From NCBI GenBank assembly GCA_050011895.1, contig JBEKIF010000192.1:1-28312 (forward strand): DNA of 28,312 nt, read 5' to 3'. The notes beneath the pieces are model-generated. The model saw nothing but the letters and a program-made list of their open reading frames with translations. It did not search any database and had not been told where the DNA came from. The stretch's first letter is position 1, and every line of letters starts with the position of its first letter. The position numbers and the translations under genes are program-made. Origin of the DNA: DATBGO01 sp050011895 (lineage in GTDB: Bacteria > Actinomycetota > Actinomycetes > Streptosporangiales > Streptosporangiaceae). Shown piece after piece: positions 15,235 through 23,235 of the stretch.

Positions 15235-15882
15235 TTATCCATCGGCTCGAGCCTGCCGAATGGCCGTCTCGTTCGCAACGCTGCGTGGTCTCCTTGATTG
15301 GAGAGCGAGCCGCGCTTGCGATTGAAAGGCACGCCAGCTTCGCTCCCACTGCCCGCCACGCGGCGTCGCGAACGCGAGCCTGCGGAGCAGCCCAGCCAAT
15401 GACTGCTCAACCTCGAAGTCGAAGGCGGCCTGTGACCGCTTCGATTCATACGAGGTCCCATCCACCCAATCGACCGGACGCCAGATGCAAACATCGATGC
15501 ACGGCTGCGGAGCATCAAGGCCACCGCAGTCCTGGCAACGCCAAACGATCACGGTCTCGGCCGGCGACGGCAGATCGTCATCGCGGCCTCCAGACGCGAG
15601 CCCGGAGCGTCGCAGCACTGACAGCGCAGACTCTTGCACTGCCTCGTACGCGGCCCGCCACTCCTCCGGGCCTGGCTCTTTGCGTGCCAGTTCTTCGACG
15701 ACAGCCAGGAGCCCTTGGATGCGGAGACGGCGGGCCGCCGCTGCTGCGCTTAGCTCGTCGTAATCGCTACCGCTAACGAGCTCAAGCTCGCGCTCGCGGC
15801 AAGCCCCCTCGCACTTCGGATATTGCCGCATCGCCCTGCAGCCCATGCAGGTCGGGATCGGCAGGCGAGAAGACGGCTTCAC
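15235..15882 (-). CDS. Hypothetical protein with duplicated CX2CX8CX3C motif
   Basis: Taking GTG 15882 as start gives 215 residues. Two cysteine clusters have exactly the same spacing, C-x2-C-x8-C-x3-C: C12/C15/C24/C28 (in TCMGCRAMRQYPKCEGAC) and C116/C119/C128/C132 (in WRCQDCGGLDAPQPCIDVC). They are separated by a helical, alanine- and glutamate-rich linker. Each set could bind one zinc or an iron-sulfur cluster. The tail is rich in arginine and tryptophan (QWERSWRAFQSQARLAL), suggesting a basic helix. There is no signal peptide. I recall similar uncharacterised actinobacterial proteins but know no function. The start is uncertain: the frame stays open to 16125, where it fuses with a beta-lactamase-like fragment, and GTG 15882 lacks a good ribosome site. 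Confidence 0.6.
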   Translation of the reverse strand: MKPSSRLPIPTCMGCRAMRQYPKCEGACRERELELVSGSDYDELSAAAAARRLRIQGLLAVVEELARKEPGPEEWRAAYEAVQESALSVLRRSGLASGGRDDDLPSPAETVIVWRCQDCGGLDAPQPCIDVCIWRPVDWVDGTSYESKRSQAAFDFEVEQSLAGLLRRLAFATPRGGQWERSWRAFQSQARLALQSRRPRSVANETAIRQARADG

Positions 15883-15960
15883 GTCGTCAAAATATACGGA
15901 CAGCAACCGGGGCCGAGCGACTGCAAGCACCACAGCTGCGGCTACCCGTTCGCGGTCCGG

Positions 15961-16125
15961 GCCAAGGCCGCGCTGCACGCTGTCGAGCGTTACCAGCGAG
16001 GTGAGAAGTTTGGTCACCGAAGCCCACGCGAACGGCCGGTCAACCGGTCCGCGCGATGCCACCAGGCCAGCTGCGGGGGAGGCATCCCGGCAATCTTGGC
16101 ACGGGTCACGGCTGACCGGACGCAC
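15961..16125 (-). pseudogene. Serine beta-lactamase-like N-terminal fragment
   Basis: The frame from ATG 16125 contains LVASRGPVDRPFAWASVTKL and then LTSLVTLDSVQRGL. This closely resembles the start of class C-type beta-lactamase/transpeptidase-like serine hydrolases, with SVTK as the SxxK nucleophile motif. After about 55 residues the similarity ends, and the later YxN and KTG-type motifs are absent. The frame then runs without a stop into the cysteine-motif protein, so the two may be accidentally fused. I treat this part as a relic. Confidence 0.55.
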
Positions 16126-16174
16126 CTGACCTCAGCTATGCCCGATGTGGCCGCTAGTGGGACGATGACTGTGC

Positions 16175-16189
16175 TGCGGCCTGGCCGCA
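16175..16189. promoter_or_regulatory. Perfect palindrome upstream of aceE
   Basis: TGCGGC-CTG-GCCGCA is a perfect 6-bp inverted repeat with a 3-base centre, ending 33 bases before the aceE start codon. A partial direct repeat (GCGGCCTGG) follows at 16193. The position suits an operator or a leader hairpin for the pyruvate dehydrogenase operon. GC-rich palindromes arise easily by chance in this DNA, so the assignment is tentative. Confidence 0.3.
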
Positions 16190-16222
16190 CCGCGGCCTGG
16201 GGCCGTCGATGAAGGGATCCCG

Positions 16223-18895
16223 ATGCTGGAAGACCTTGACCCGGCCGAGACCCGCGAGTGGGTGGATGCGCTTGATTCGGTGCTGTCGTTCGAGGGCGCC
16301 GACCGTGCGTTTTTCCTGCTTGACGAGGTGATCGCGGAGGCTCGCCGTCAGGGTGCGCCGGTCCCGTATAGCGCCACTACGCCGTACCTGAACACGATCC
16401 CGCCCGATAAGGAGGATCGGCTGGGCCCGGGGGAGCTGGCCATTGACCACCGCATCCGGTCGCTCATCCGGTGGAACGCCCTGGCGATCGTCTTGCGCGC
16501 CAATGCGGAGTCCTCCGAGCTTGGCGGCCATATCGCCAGCTTCCAGTCCGCGGCGACCCTCTACGACGTCGGCTTCCAGCATTTTTTCCGCGCGCCGACC
16601 GACCAGCACGGTGGCGACCTGCTGTTCATCCAGGGCCATTCCTCGCCGGGCATCTACGCTCGGTCGTTCGTCGAGGGGCGGCTCACCGAGGAGCAGCTGA
16701 AGAAGTTCCGCATGGAGGTCGACGGCGGCGGCCTCGCGTCCTACCCGCACCCGTGGCTTATGCCGGAGTACTGGCAGATGCCGACAGTGTCGATGGGCCT
16801 CGGCCCGATCATGGCGATCTATCAGGCACGCTTCCTCAAGTACCTGGCAAGCCGCGGCCTGGCGGATACCTCGAACCGCAAGGTCTGGGCTTTTCTCGGC
16901 GACGGCGAGACCGACGAGCCGGAATCGCTGGGCGCCATCTCGATGGCCAGCCGGGAGAAGCTGGACAACCTGATCTTTGTGATCAACTGCAACCTGCAGC
17001 GTCTCGACGGCCCGGTCCGCGGCAATGGCAAGATCATCCAGGAGCTGGAGGGCATCTTCCGGGGCGCAGGCTGGAACGTGATCAAGAACGTATGGGGCAG
17101 CGCCTGGGACCCGCTCATCGCCCGTGACTCCACCGGCCTGCTGCTGCGGCGCATGGAGGAATGCGTCGACGGCGAGTACCAGGACTTCAAGTCCAAGGAC
17201 GGCGCGTACGTACGGGAGAAGTTCTTCGGCAAGTACCCGGAGCTGCTCGAGATGGTCGCCGGCATGACCGACGACGAGATCTGGGCGCTCAACCGCGGCG
17301 GCCACGACCCCAGTAAGGTTTACGCGGCCTACTCGGCGGCCGTGCGGACCGTCGGCCGGCCCACCGTGATCCTCGCGAAAACCATCAAGGGGTACGGCAT
17401 GGGGGAGTCCGGCGAGGGGCAGAACATCACCCACCAGCAAAAGCACATGGCCGCCGCCGCGCTGGTCCGGTTCCGCGACCGTTTCGACCTGCCGCTCACC
17501 GACGAGCAGCTGGCCGAGATGCCGTTCCTGCGGTTCCCTGATGCCAGCCCGGAGATGGCTTACCTGCGGGAGCGGCGAGCCGCCCTCGGCGGCCCCTTGC
17601 CGGCCCGCCGGATCCGGTCGACGGAGTCGCTTGCGGTGCCCGAGCTCAGCGCCTTCGGTGGCCAGCTTGCTGGCACGCCGGGCCGGGAGATCTCCACGAC
17701 CATGGCGTTCGTACGGATACTCAACACGCTGCTGCGCGATAAGAAGATCGGCAAGCGGGTGGTCCCGATCGTGCCTGACGAGTCCCGGACGTTCGGGATG
17801 GAGGGCATGTTCCGCCAGTTCGGCATCTTCAGCCAGGTCGGGCAGCTGTACCAGCCCGAGGACGCCAGCCAGCTCATGTACTACCGCGAGGCACCGGATG
17901 GCCAGATGCTCCAGGAGGGCATCAACGAGGCCGGCGCGATGTCGTCGTGGATCGCGGCGGCAACGGCATACAGCACGAGCAACGTGCCGATGATCCCGTT
18001 CTACATCTTCTACTCGATGTTCGGCTTCCAGCGGGTCATGGATCTGGCCTGGGCAGCCGGAGACTCGCGAGCCCGCGGTTTCCTGCTCGGCGGGACAGCA
18101 GGCCGGACCACGCTCAACGGCGAGGGCCTGCAGCATGAGGACGGGCACAGTCACGTGCTCTCCGCGGTGATCCCCAACTGCGTGTCCTATGACCCCACCT
18201 ATTCCTATGAGATTGCGGTCATCATCCAGGACGGGCTGCGCAGGATGCTGGCCGAGCAGGAGGACGTGTTCTTCTATATCACCGTGATGAACGAGAACTA
18301 TGAGCATCCGGCGCTGCCCGAGGGCGCCGAGGCCGGGATCCTCAAGGGGATGTACCTGCTGCGGGAAGGCAGCAAGGCCGGCGACGGGAAGGCCGCCGTC
18401 CCGCGGGTGCAGCTGCTCGGCAGCGGCACCATCTTGCGGGAGGTGCTCGCTGCCGCTGACCTGCTCGCCGCCGACTACGGCGTTGGCGCGGACGTGTGGA
18501 GCGCGCCGAGCTTCACCGAGCTGCGGCGCGAGGGCCTCGCGACCGAGCGGTGGAACATGCTGCACCCAACGGAGCCGGCCAGGCGCAGTTACGTCGAGGC
18601 CTGCCTCGCCGATCGGCCTGGTCCGGTGGTGGCCGCCACCGACTACATCAAGTCCTTCGCCGATCAGATCCGCCCCTTCGTGCCGCGGCGCTACCGGGTA
18701 CTGGGCACCGATGGCTTCGGCCGGTCGGACTACCGCCGGAACTTGCGCCGCTTCTTCGAGGTCGACCGGCACTACGTCGCCGTGTCCGCGCTGGCCTTGC
18801 TCGCCGAGGACGGCACGGTGCCCGCGGCTGAGGTCGCTGACGCGATCTCGCGATACGGAATCGATGCGGACAAGCCAGATCCGTCCAGGGTATGA
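16223..18895 (+). CDS. aceE: Pyruvate dehydrogenase E1 component, homodimeric type
   Basis: This 890-residue thiamine-diphosphate enzyme decarboxylates pyruvate and transfers the acetyl group to lipoyl-E2. It is the single-chain (alpha-beta fused, homodimeric) type. The ThDP motif runs from GDGETDEPES at residue 226 to NCNLQRLDGPVRGN at residue 255. The early GGHIASFQSAATLYDVGFQH and DGGGLASYPHPWLMPEYWQM segments are typical. The C-terminal part carries RRYRVLGTDGFGRSDYR. Length equals that of E. coli-type AceE (887). I chose ATG 16223 because GAAGGGA lies five bases upstream. It is followed after 64 bases by the E2 gene. The frame is intact and no membrane segment is present. A long open frame on the opposite strand is a high-GC shadow. 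Confidence 0.96.
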   Translation: MLEDLDPAETREWVDALDSVLSFEGADRAFFLLDEVIAEARRQGAPVPYSATTPYLNTIPPDKEDRLGPGELAIDHRIRSLIRWNALAIVLRANAESSELGGHIASFQSAATLYDVGFQHFFRAPTDQHGGDLLFIQGHSSPGIYARSFVEGRLTEEQLKKFRMEVDGGGLASYPHPWLMPEYWQMPTVSMGLGPIMAIYQARFLKYLASRGLADTSNRKVWAFLGDGETDEPESLGAISMASREKLDNLIFVINCNLQRLDGPVRGNGKIIQELEGIFRGAGWNVIKNVWGSAWDPLIARDSTGLLLRRMEECVDGEYQDFKSKDGAYVREKFFGKYPELLEMVAGMTDDEIWALNRGGHDPSKVYAAYSAAVRTVGRPTVILAKTIKGYGMGESGEGQNITHQQKHMAAAALVRFRDRFDLPLTDEQLAEMPFLRFPDASPEMAYLRERRAALGGPLPARRIRSTESLAVPELSAFGGQLAGTPGREISTTMAFVRILNTLLRDKKIGKRVVPIVPDESRTFGMEGMFRQFGIFSQVGQLYQPEDASQLMYYREAPDGQMLQEGINEAGAMSSWIAAATAYSTSNVPMIPFYIFYSMFGFQRVMDLAWAAGDSRARGFLLGGTAGRTTLNGEGLQHEDGHSHVLSAVIPNCVSYDPTYSYEIAVIIQDGLRRMLAEQEDVFFYITVMNENYEHPALPEGAEAGILKGMYLLREGSKAGDGKAAVPRVQLLGSGTILREVLAAADLLAADYGVGADVWSAPSFTELRREGLATERWNMLHPTEPARRSYVEACLADRPGPVVAATDYIKSFADQIRPFVPRRYRVLGTDGFGRSDYRRNLRRFFEVDRHYVAVSALALLAEDGTVPAAEVADAISRYGIDADKPDPSRV

Positions 18896-18959
18896 CCAGG
18901 CATCGCCTCGTTAAAGAAGCCGTGACCGGCCTCGCGCGAGCCGTCCAAGGGGAGCAACT

Positions 18960-20285
18960 GTGCCCGCTGCAACTGAAGTTAGCGTTCCGGACCTCGGTGA
19001 TTTCACTGACGTGCCGGTCATCGAGATCCATGTCGCGAACGGCGATGTGGTCAGCGAGGAGGATCCGCTGATCACGCTGGAATCGGACAAGGCGACGATG
19101 GACATTCCCTCGCCCGCGGCCGGCACGGTCCGTGAGCTCCGGGTCGAGATCGGCGACCGGGTCGAGAAAGGCTCGCTCATCCTCCTTCTCGACACTGAGG
19201 GCGCGCTCACCCAGCCGCCAGCACTGACCGATCAGCAGGAGCCGCCGACCCTGGCGGCCGCCGATCCCATCGCCGCGGCACAGGAGCCCGCCCGGCGCTC
19301 AGCGGAGGCGGCGGCGCCGCCGGCACAGGCCACCGTGCCGGTGACCGCCGTCGAGGCAGGCCCGCCGGCCGACTTCTCCGGCGTGCACGCCGGCCCCGGC
19401 GTGCGCAGGCTGGCCCGCGAGCTCGGCCTGGACCTCTCCGCGGTTTCCGGAAGCGGTCCGAAAGGCCGCATTACCAAGGAGGACCTGCTCGCGGGTGTCC
19501 GCGGGCCCGCTGCCAGGACGACAGGCGCCACGGCGGCCGCGCCGGCCGCGGGCTTCCCGGAGATCCCTGCGCAGGACTTCTCGAAGTTCGGCCAGGTGGA
19601 GATCCGGCCGCTGTCGCGTATTCAGCGGCTGTCCGGCCCTCAGGTGCACCGGTCCTGGCTCAACATCCCGCATGTCACCCATGACGACGAGGCGGACATC
19701 ACCGACCTCGACGCCTACCGCAGGGAACTTGACACCGCAGCCAAGGCCCAGGGCTACCGGGTGACGCTGCTGGCCTTTCTCATGAAGGCATCGGTCTTGG
19801 CGCTCCGGGAATTCCCCAAGTTCAATAGCTCCCTGACCCCGGAGAAGGACGCGCTCATCTACAAGAGCTACTACCACATCGGCGTCGCGGTGGACACTCC
19901 GGATGGCTTGGTGGTGCCGGTGATCCGCGACGCCGACCGCAAGGGCATCCGGGAAATTAGCCAGGAGCTCGGCGTCGTCTCGGCGAAGGCCCGCGACGGG
20001 AAGCTCGGCATGGCCGACCTGCAAGGCGGTTCCTTCACTATCTCGAGCCTCGGCGGCATCGGCGGTACCGGTTTCACGCCCATCGTGAACGCGCCCGAGG
20101 TGGCGATCCTTGGCGTGGTGCGCTCCAAGACCGCCCCGGTGTGGGACGGGACGGTGTTCGTGCCGCGGTTGATGCTGCCGGTGTCACTTTCGTACGATCA
20201 CCGGGTCATCGACGGCGCGCTGGCAGCCCGTTTCGCCCGGCACCTGTGCCACCTGCTCGAGGACATCCGCCGGCTCGCGCTCTGA
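18960..20285 (+). CDS. aceF: Pyruvate dehydrogenase E2, dihydrolipoamide acetyltransferase
   Basis: This 441-residue E2 core protein passes the acetyl group from lipoyl-lysine to CoA. One lipoyl domain occupies residues 5-80, with the lipoylated lysine K44 in TLESDKATMDIPSPAAG. An alanine/proline-rich linker follows. The E1/E3-binding domain (GVHAGPGVRRLARELGLDL to ITKEDLLAG) spans about 141-179, and the catalytic domain ends in SYDHRVIDG, with H414 and D418 as catalytic residues. The start is GTG 18960 with AAGGGGAG about 6 bases upstream. IQRLSGPQVHRSWLNIPHVT resembles proteobacterial AceF more than the usual actinobacterial DlaT/SucB, suggesting transfer. The lipoyl domain is nearly the same as that on the following E3. 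Confidence 0.95.
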   Translation: MPAATEVSVPDLGDFTDVPVIEIHVANGDVVSEEDPLITLESDKATMDIPSPAAGTVRELRVEIGDRVEKGSLILLLDTEGALTQPPALTDQQEPPTLAAADPIAAAQEPARRSAEAAAPPAQATVPVTAVEAGPPADFSGVHAGPGVRRLARELGLDLSAVSGSGPKGRITKEDLLAGVRGPAARTTGATAAAPAAGFPEIPAQDFSKFGQVEIRPLSRIQRLSGPQVHRSWLNIPHVTHDDEADITDLDAYRRELDTAAKAQGYRVTLLAFLMKASVLALREFPKFNSSLTPEKDALIYKSYYHIGVAVDTPDGLVVPVIRDADRKGIREISQELGVVSAKARDGKLGMADLQGGSFTISSLGGIGGTGFTPIVNAPEVAILGVVRSKTAPVWDGTVFVPRLMLPVSLSYDHRVIDGALAARFARHLCHLLEDIRRLAL

Positions 20286-20337
20286 CCGTGACCCGCCAGC
20301 CCGTCTCAGCAGCCGCTTTCGACCCCTGGAGCCTGAC

Positions 20338-22113
20338 GTGGACATTCGGATCCCGGACATCGGCGACTTCCGGGATGTGCCCGTCATCGAGGTGCACGTG
20401 GCGCCGGGCGACATCGTGGCACCCGAGGATCCGCTCATCACGCTCGAGTCGGACAAGGCGACGATGGACATACCGGCACCGGCGGCCGGAAGCATCGCCA
20501 CTGTCCTGGTCGCGGTTGGCGACCGCGTCTCGGCCGGTCACCACATCATCGACCTGCGCACAGTCGAGGCGCTCGAGCCAGTAATGCCGACTGGGCCGGC
20601 TCCGGGCGCCGGGGATGCGCCTGCGCAAAGCGGTGAGGCTGCGCCCTTGCGGGGCGCTGAGCGTGCTCCCGCGCAGGCGGCGACAAGCGCGGCACAAGGT
20701 GATGTCATTGCGGAGGTGCTCGTCCTCGGTGCCGGGCCGGGCGGCTACTCCGCGGCGTTCCGGGCTGCCGACCTGGGCAAGAAGGTCGTGCTCGTCGACC
20801 GCTGGCCGGCCCTCGGCGGCGTCTGCCTCAATGTCGGCTGCATCCCGTCCAAGGCGCTCCTGCACGCCGCCAAGGTCATCGCCGAGACCAAGGAAATGAG
20901 CGAGCTCGGCGTCGTGTTCAGCGCCCCGGCGATCGATGTCGGCAAGCTACGGTCGTGGAAGGACGGCGTGGTCGAACGGCTGACCAGCGGCCTAGCCGGG
21001 CTGGCCAGGCAGCGCAAGGTCACCACGATCCGCGGCTACGGCCGGTTCACCTCGCCGCACCAGCTGCAGATTGAGCTCGCCGAGGGCGGGACGACGACCG
21101 TCGGCTTCGAGCAGGCGATCATCGCAGTCGGCTCCGAGCCGCTGACGCTGCCGTTCATCCCGGCCGGTGACCAGCGGGTCGTCGACTCGACCGGCGCGCT
21201 GCAGCTCGATGAGGTGCCGCGGCGGCTGCTCGTGCTTGGCGGCGGGATCATCGGGCTCGAGATGGCGACTGTCTATCACGAGCTCGGCGCGCAGGTCACC
21301 ATCGTCGAGCTGATGGACCAGCTCATCCCCGGGGCCGACAAGGACCTGGTCACCCCGCTCGCCAAGCGGGTCACCAGGCAGTACGAGAACATTTACCTGA
21401 AGACGAAAGTGACGAACGTCGAAGCCCGGCCCGACGGTCTCGTGGTGTCCTTCGACGGCGCCAAGGCGCCGGCGACCGATACCTTCGACAAGATCCTCGT
21501 AGCGGTGGGCCGCCGCCCCAACGGCAAGCTGGTCGGTGCCGAGAATGCCGGCGTCACGGTCGACGACCGCGGCTTCATCCCGGTCGACGAGCAGCTGCGG
21601 ACCAGCGCGGCGCACATCTTCGCCATCGGCGACGTCGTGGGTCAGCCGATGCTGGCGCACAAGGCCATGCACGAGGGGAAAGTCGCAGCGGAAGTGACGG
21701 CGGGCCGCAGCAGCTTCTTCGACGCGCGGGTCATCCCGTCGGTCGCCTACACCGATCCCGAGGTTGCCTGGGCCGGGATGACCGAGAACGAGGCAAAGGC
21801 CGCCGGCGTCAAGTACGGCAAAGGCGTCTTTCCCTGGGCAGCCAGCGGCCGCTCGCTCTCGCTCGGCCGCGCCGACGGAATGACGAAACTGCTGTTCGAC
21901 GACGCGACCGGCCGCGTCACTGGCTGCGGCATCGTCGGGCCCAACGCGGGCGACCTCATCGCCGAAGCGGCGCTGGCGATCGAGATGGGCGCCGACGCAG
22001 CCGACATCGGTCTGACAATCCATCCGCACCCGACACTGTCGGAGACCATCGCCATGGCGGCTGAGGCGTTTGAGGGCACGATCACCGACCTCTACCTGCC
22101 CAGACGGGGATAG
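20338..22113 (+). CDS. lpdA: Dihydrolipoyl dehydrogenase (E3) with N-terminal lipoyl domain
   Basis: This 591-residue flavoprotein reoxidises dihydrolipoyl groups with NAD+. It is longer than ordinary E3 (about 470) because residues 1-80 form a lipoyl domain, with K40 in TLESDKATMDIPAPAAG, followed by an Ala/Pro-rich linker. The FAD motif GAGPGGY starts at residue 131. The redox disulfide is C163/C168 in GGVCLNVGCIPSK. The NAD motif is LGGGIIGLEMA. The C-terminal HPHPTLSE supplies H564 and E569. The start is GTG 20338, 52 bases after aceF, with TGGAG about 6 bases upstream; the family start MDIRIPDIGDF supports it. E3 proteins with their own lipoyl domain are known from some proteobacterial aceE-aceF-lpdA operons. 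It completes the complex encoded by the two genes upstream. Confidence 0.95.
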   Translation: MDIRIPDIGDFRDVPVIEVHVAPGDIVAPEDPLITLESDKATMDIPAPAAGSIATVLVAVGDRVSAGHHIIDLRTVEALEPVMPTGPAPGAGDAPAQSGEAAPLRGAERAPAQAATSAAQGDVIAEVLVLGAGPGGYSAAFRAADLGKKVVLVDRWPALGGVCLNVGCIPSKALLHAAKVIAETKEMSELGVVFSAPAIDVGKLRSWKDGVVERLTSGLAGLARQRKVTTIRGYGRFTSPHQLQIELAEGGTTTVGFEQAIIAVGSEPLTLPFIPAGDQRVVDSTGALQLDEVPRRLLVLGGGIIGLEMATVYHELGAQVTIVELMDQLIPGADKDLVTPLAKRVTRQYENIYLKTKVTNVEARPDGLVVSFDGAKAPATDTFDKILVAVGRRPNGKLVGAENAGVTVDDRGFIPVDEQLRTSAAHIFAIGDVVGQPMLAHKAMHEGKVAAEVTAGRSSFFDARVIPSVAYTDPEVAWAGMTENEAKAAGVKYGKGVFPWAASGRSLSLGRADGMTKLLFDDATGRVTGCGIVGPNAGDLIAEAALAIEMGADAADIGLTIHPHPTLSETIAMAAEAFEGTITDLYLPRRG

Positions 22114-22202
22114 GAGGCTGGCATCGTCCGATGCGCCCACGTACTCGGCGCCGGCTTGCCCGGCTGGCGGCTTGTCGCAGATCACCGGTCGAGGCTTGCC
22201 TA

Positions 22203-22290
22203 TCAGGTCCTTCTGCGCCGGCCAAATAAGCTGACAGCCGCTGCGACCTCCTCGGGACGGCCCACGCGGCCGAGCGGGCAGAGCGCACGC
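22203..22290 (-). pseudogene. C-terminal relic of a short-chain dehydrogenase
   Basis: On the minus strand the frame reads PLGRVGRPEEVAAAVSLFGR and then RRRT and a stop. The PLGRxGRPEEVAxAVxFL segment is the conserved C-terminal region of SDR/FabG-like enzymes. No start or Rossmann fold lies upstream, because the thioredoxin-like gene occupies that side. I regard it as a leftover fragment; the match is short. Confidence 0.45.
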
Positions 22291-22312
22291 GGGACGCGGG
22301 TAAGGTTCCGGT

Positions 22313-22858
22313 ATGGCTGTCTCGTCGTCGATGGTCCCGCTCGGCAGGCAGGCCCCCGACTTCACCCTCCCCGACACCAGCGGCACGATGACAGGCCGGG
22401 ACGACTTCACCGCCGCGCCTGCATTGCTGGTCGCCTTCTTGTGCAACCACTGCCCCTACGTCCGCCACGTCGAGACCGCGCTGGGCACGCTGGCGTCGCA
22501 CTACCCTGACCTGGCCGTCGTGGGCATCTGCACCAACGACGCCGATGCTTACCCCGACGACCGGCCGCACGAGCTTGCCGGGCAGGCCCGGCGTGCTGGC
22601 TGGAATTTCCCGTACCTGGTCGATGCCGACCAGAAGGCGGGCCGGACCTTCCATGCCGCCTGCACGCCGGACTTCTTTCTTTACGACAGCGTGCGGCGGC
22701 TGGCCTACCGCGGCGCGTTCGACCAGTCCACACCCGGTAACGGCAAGCCGGTCACCGGCGAGCTGCTCCGCGCGGCCATCGAGCTGACTCTGGCCGGCCA
22801 GCCGGTACCCGAGCCGCACCGGCCCAGCATGGGCTGCTCAATCAAATGGCGGTCCTGA
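22313..22858 (+). CDS. Thioredoxin-like / redoxin family protein
   Basis: This 181-residue protein has an AhpC/TSA-like thioredoxin fold. The N-terminal APDFTLPDTSGTM strand-loop is followed by the redox pair C44/C47 in LVAFLCNHCPYVRHVE. Later come VVGICTNDADAYPDD and the cis-proline region HAACTPDFFLYDS. The CNHCPYV motif marks the group of stand-alone 'thioredoxin family proteins' that are probably cytosolic peroxiredoxin- or ResA-like thiol enzymes with unproven substrates. There is no signal peptide, so an extracytoplasmic role is unlikely. ATG 22313 has only a weak AAGG upstream. It lies 200 bases after lpdA and is probably transcribed separately. Length is usual for the family. Confidence 0.9.
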   Translation: MAVSSSMVPLGRQAPDFTLPDTSGTMTGRDDFTAAPALLVAFLCNHCPYVRHVETALGTLASHYPDLAVVGICTNDADAYPDDRPHELAGQARRAGWNFPYLVDADQKAGRTFHAACTPDFFLYDSVRRLAYRGAFDQSTPGNGKPVTGELLRAAIELTLAGQPVPEPHRPSMGCSIKWRS

Positions 22859-23235
22859 CCATCTTCATGACCGGCGCAGCCCGTCGCCAGGCCATTGAAC
22901 CTGCGCCGCCTGCCACCATGCCCAAACGCCCGTGCCGCCCCAGAATCCGCCTGCCTGCCAAGCCCCGGATCCAGGCCACGCGGTTGCGGAGCACATGATC
23001 AGGTGTCTCAGTCACAGCACGCAGCTCGCGGGGACCGCGTGAAGCACGTTCGGGAAGGAATGCCTGTCAACCCGCTCTGAAGGCTGGCAGTGCGCTAAGC
23101 GTCGGCCTGTGGGTGCGGGCGGCCCTAGTGCCGGTTGCCCTTCTGTCGAGCCGGGAGGCGGATCGTTCCCAGAGTGCCTAATGCCGATGTCCGCGGTGCT
23201 GAGCACGGGATGCGCGCCACAGCGAGATCCGGGGT
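22859..23235. other. Intergenic region without recognised features
   Basis: These 377 bases separate the thioredoxin-like gene from the convergent permease gene. Open frames on both strands are short and have no family signal or ribosome site. No strong hairpin or repeat was seen. Confidence 0.4.

Noticed and set aside
16154..18772. 872-residue open frame on the minus strand opposite aceE
   Set aside because: It is the mirror of a strongly biased GC-rich gene, has no domain signal and is rich in His, Arg and Gly as expected for such shadows. AceE on the plus strand is unambiguous.
20992..22446. 484-residue minus-strand frame opposite lpdA
   Set aside because: Antisense shadow of lpdA; composition is typical of reverse-frame translation and there is no ribosome site.
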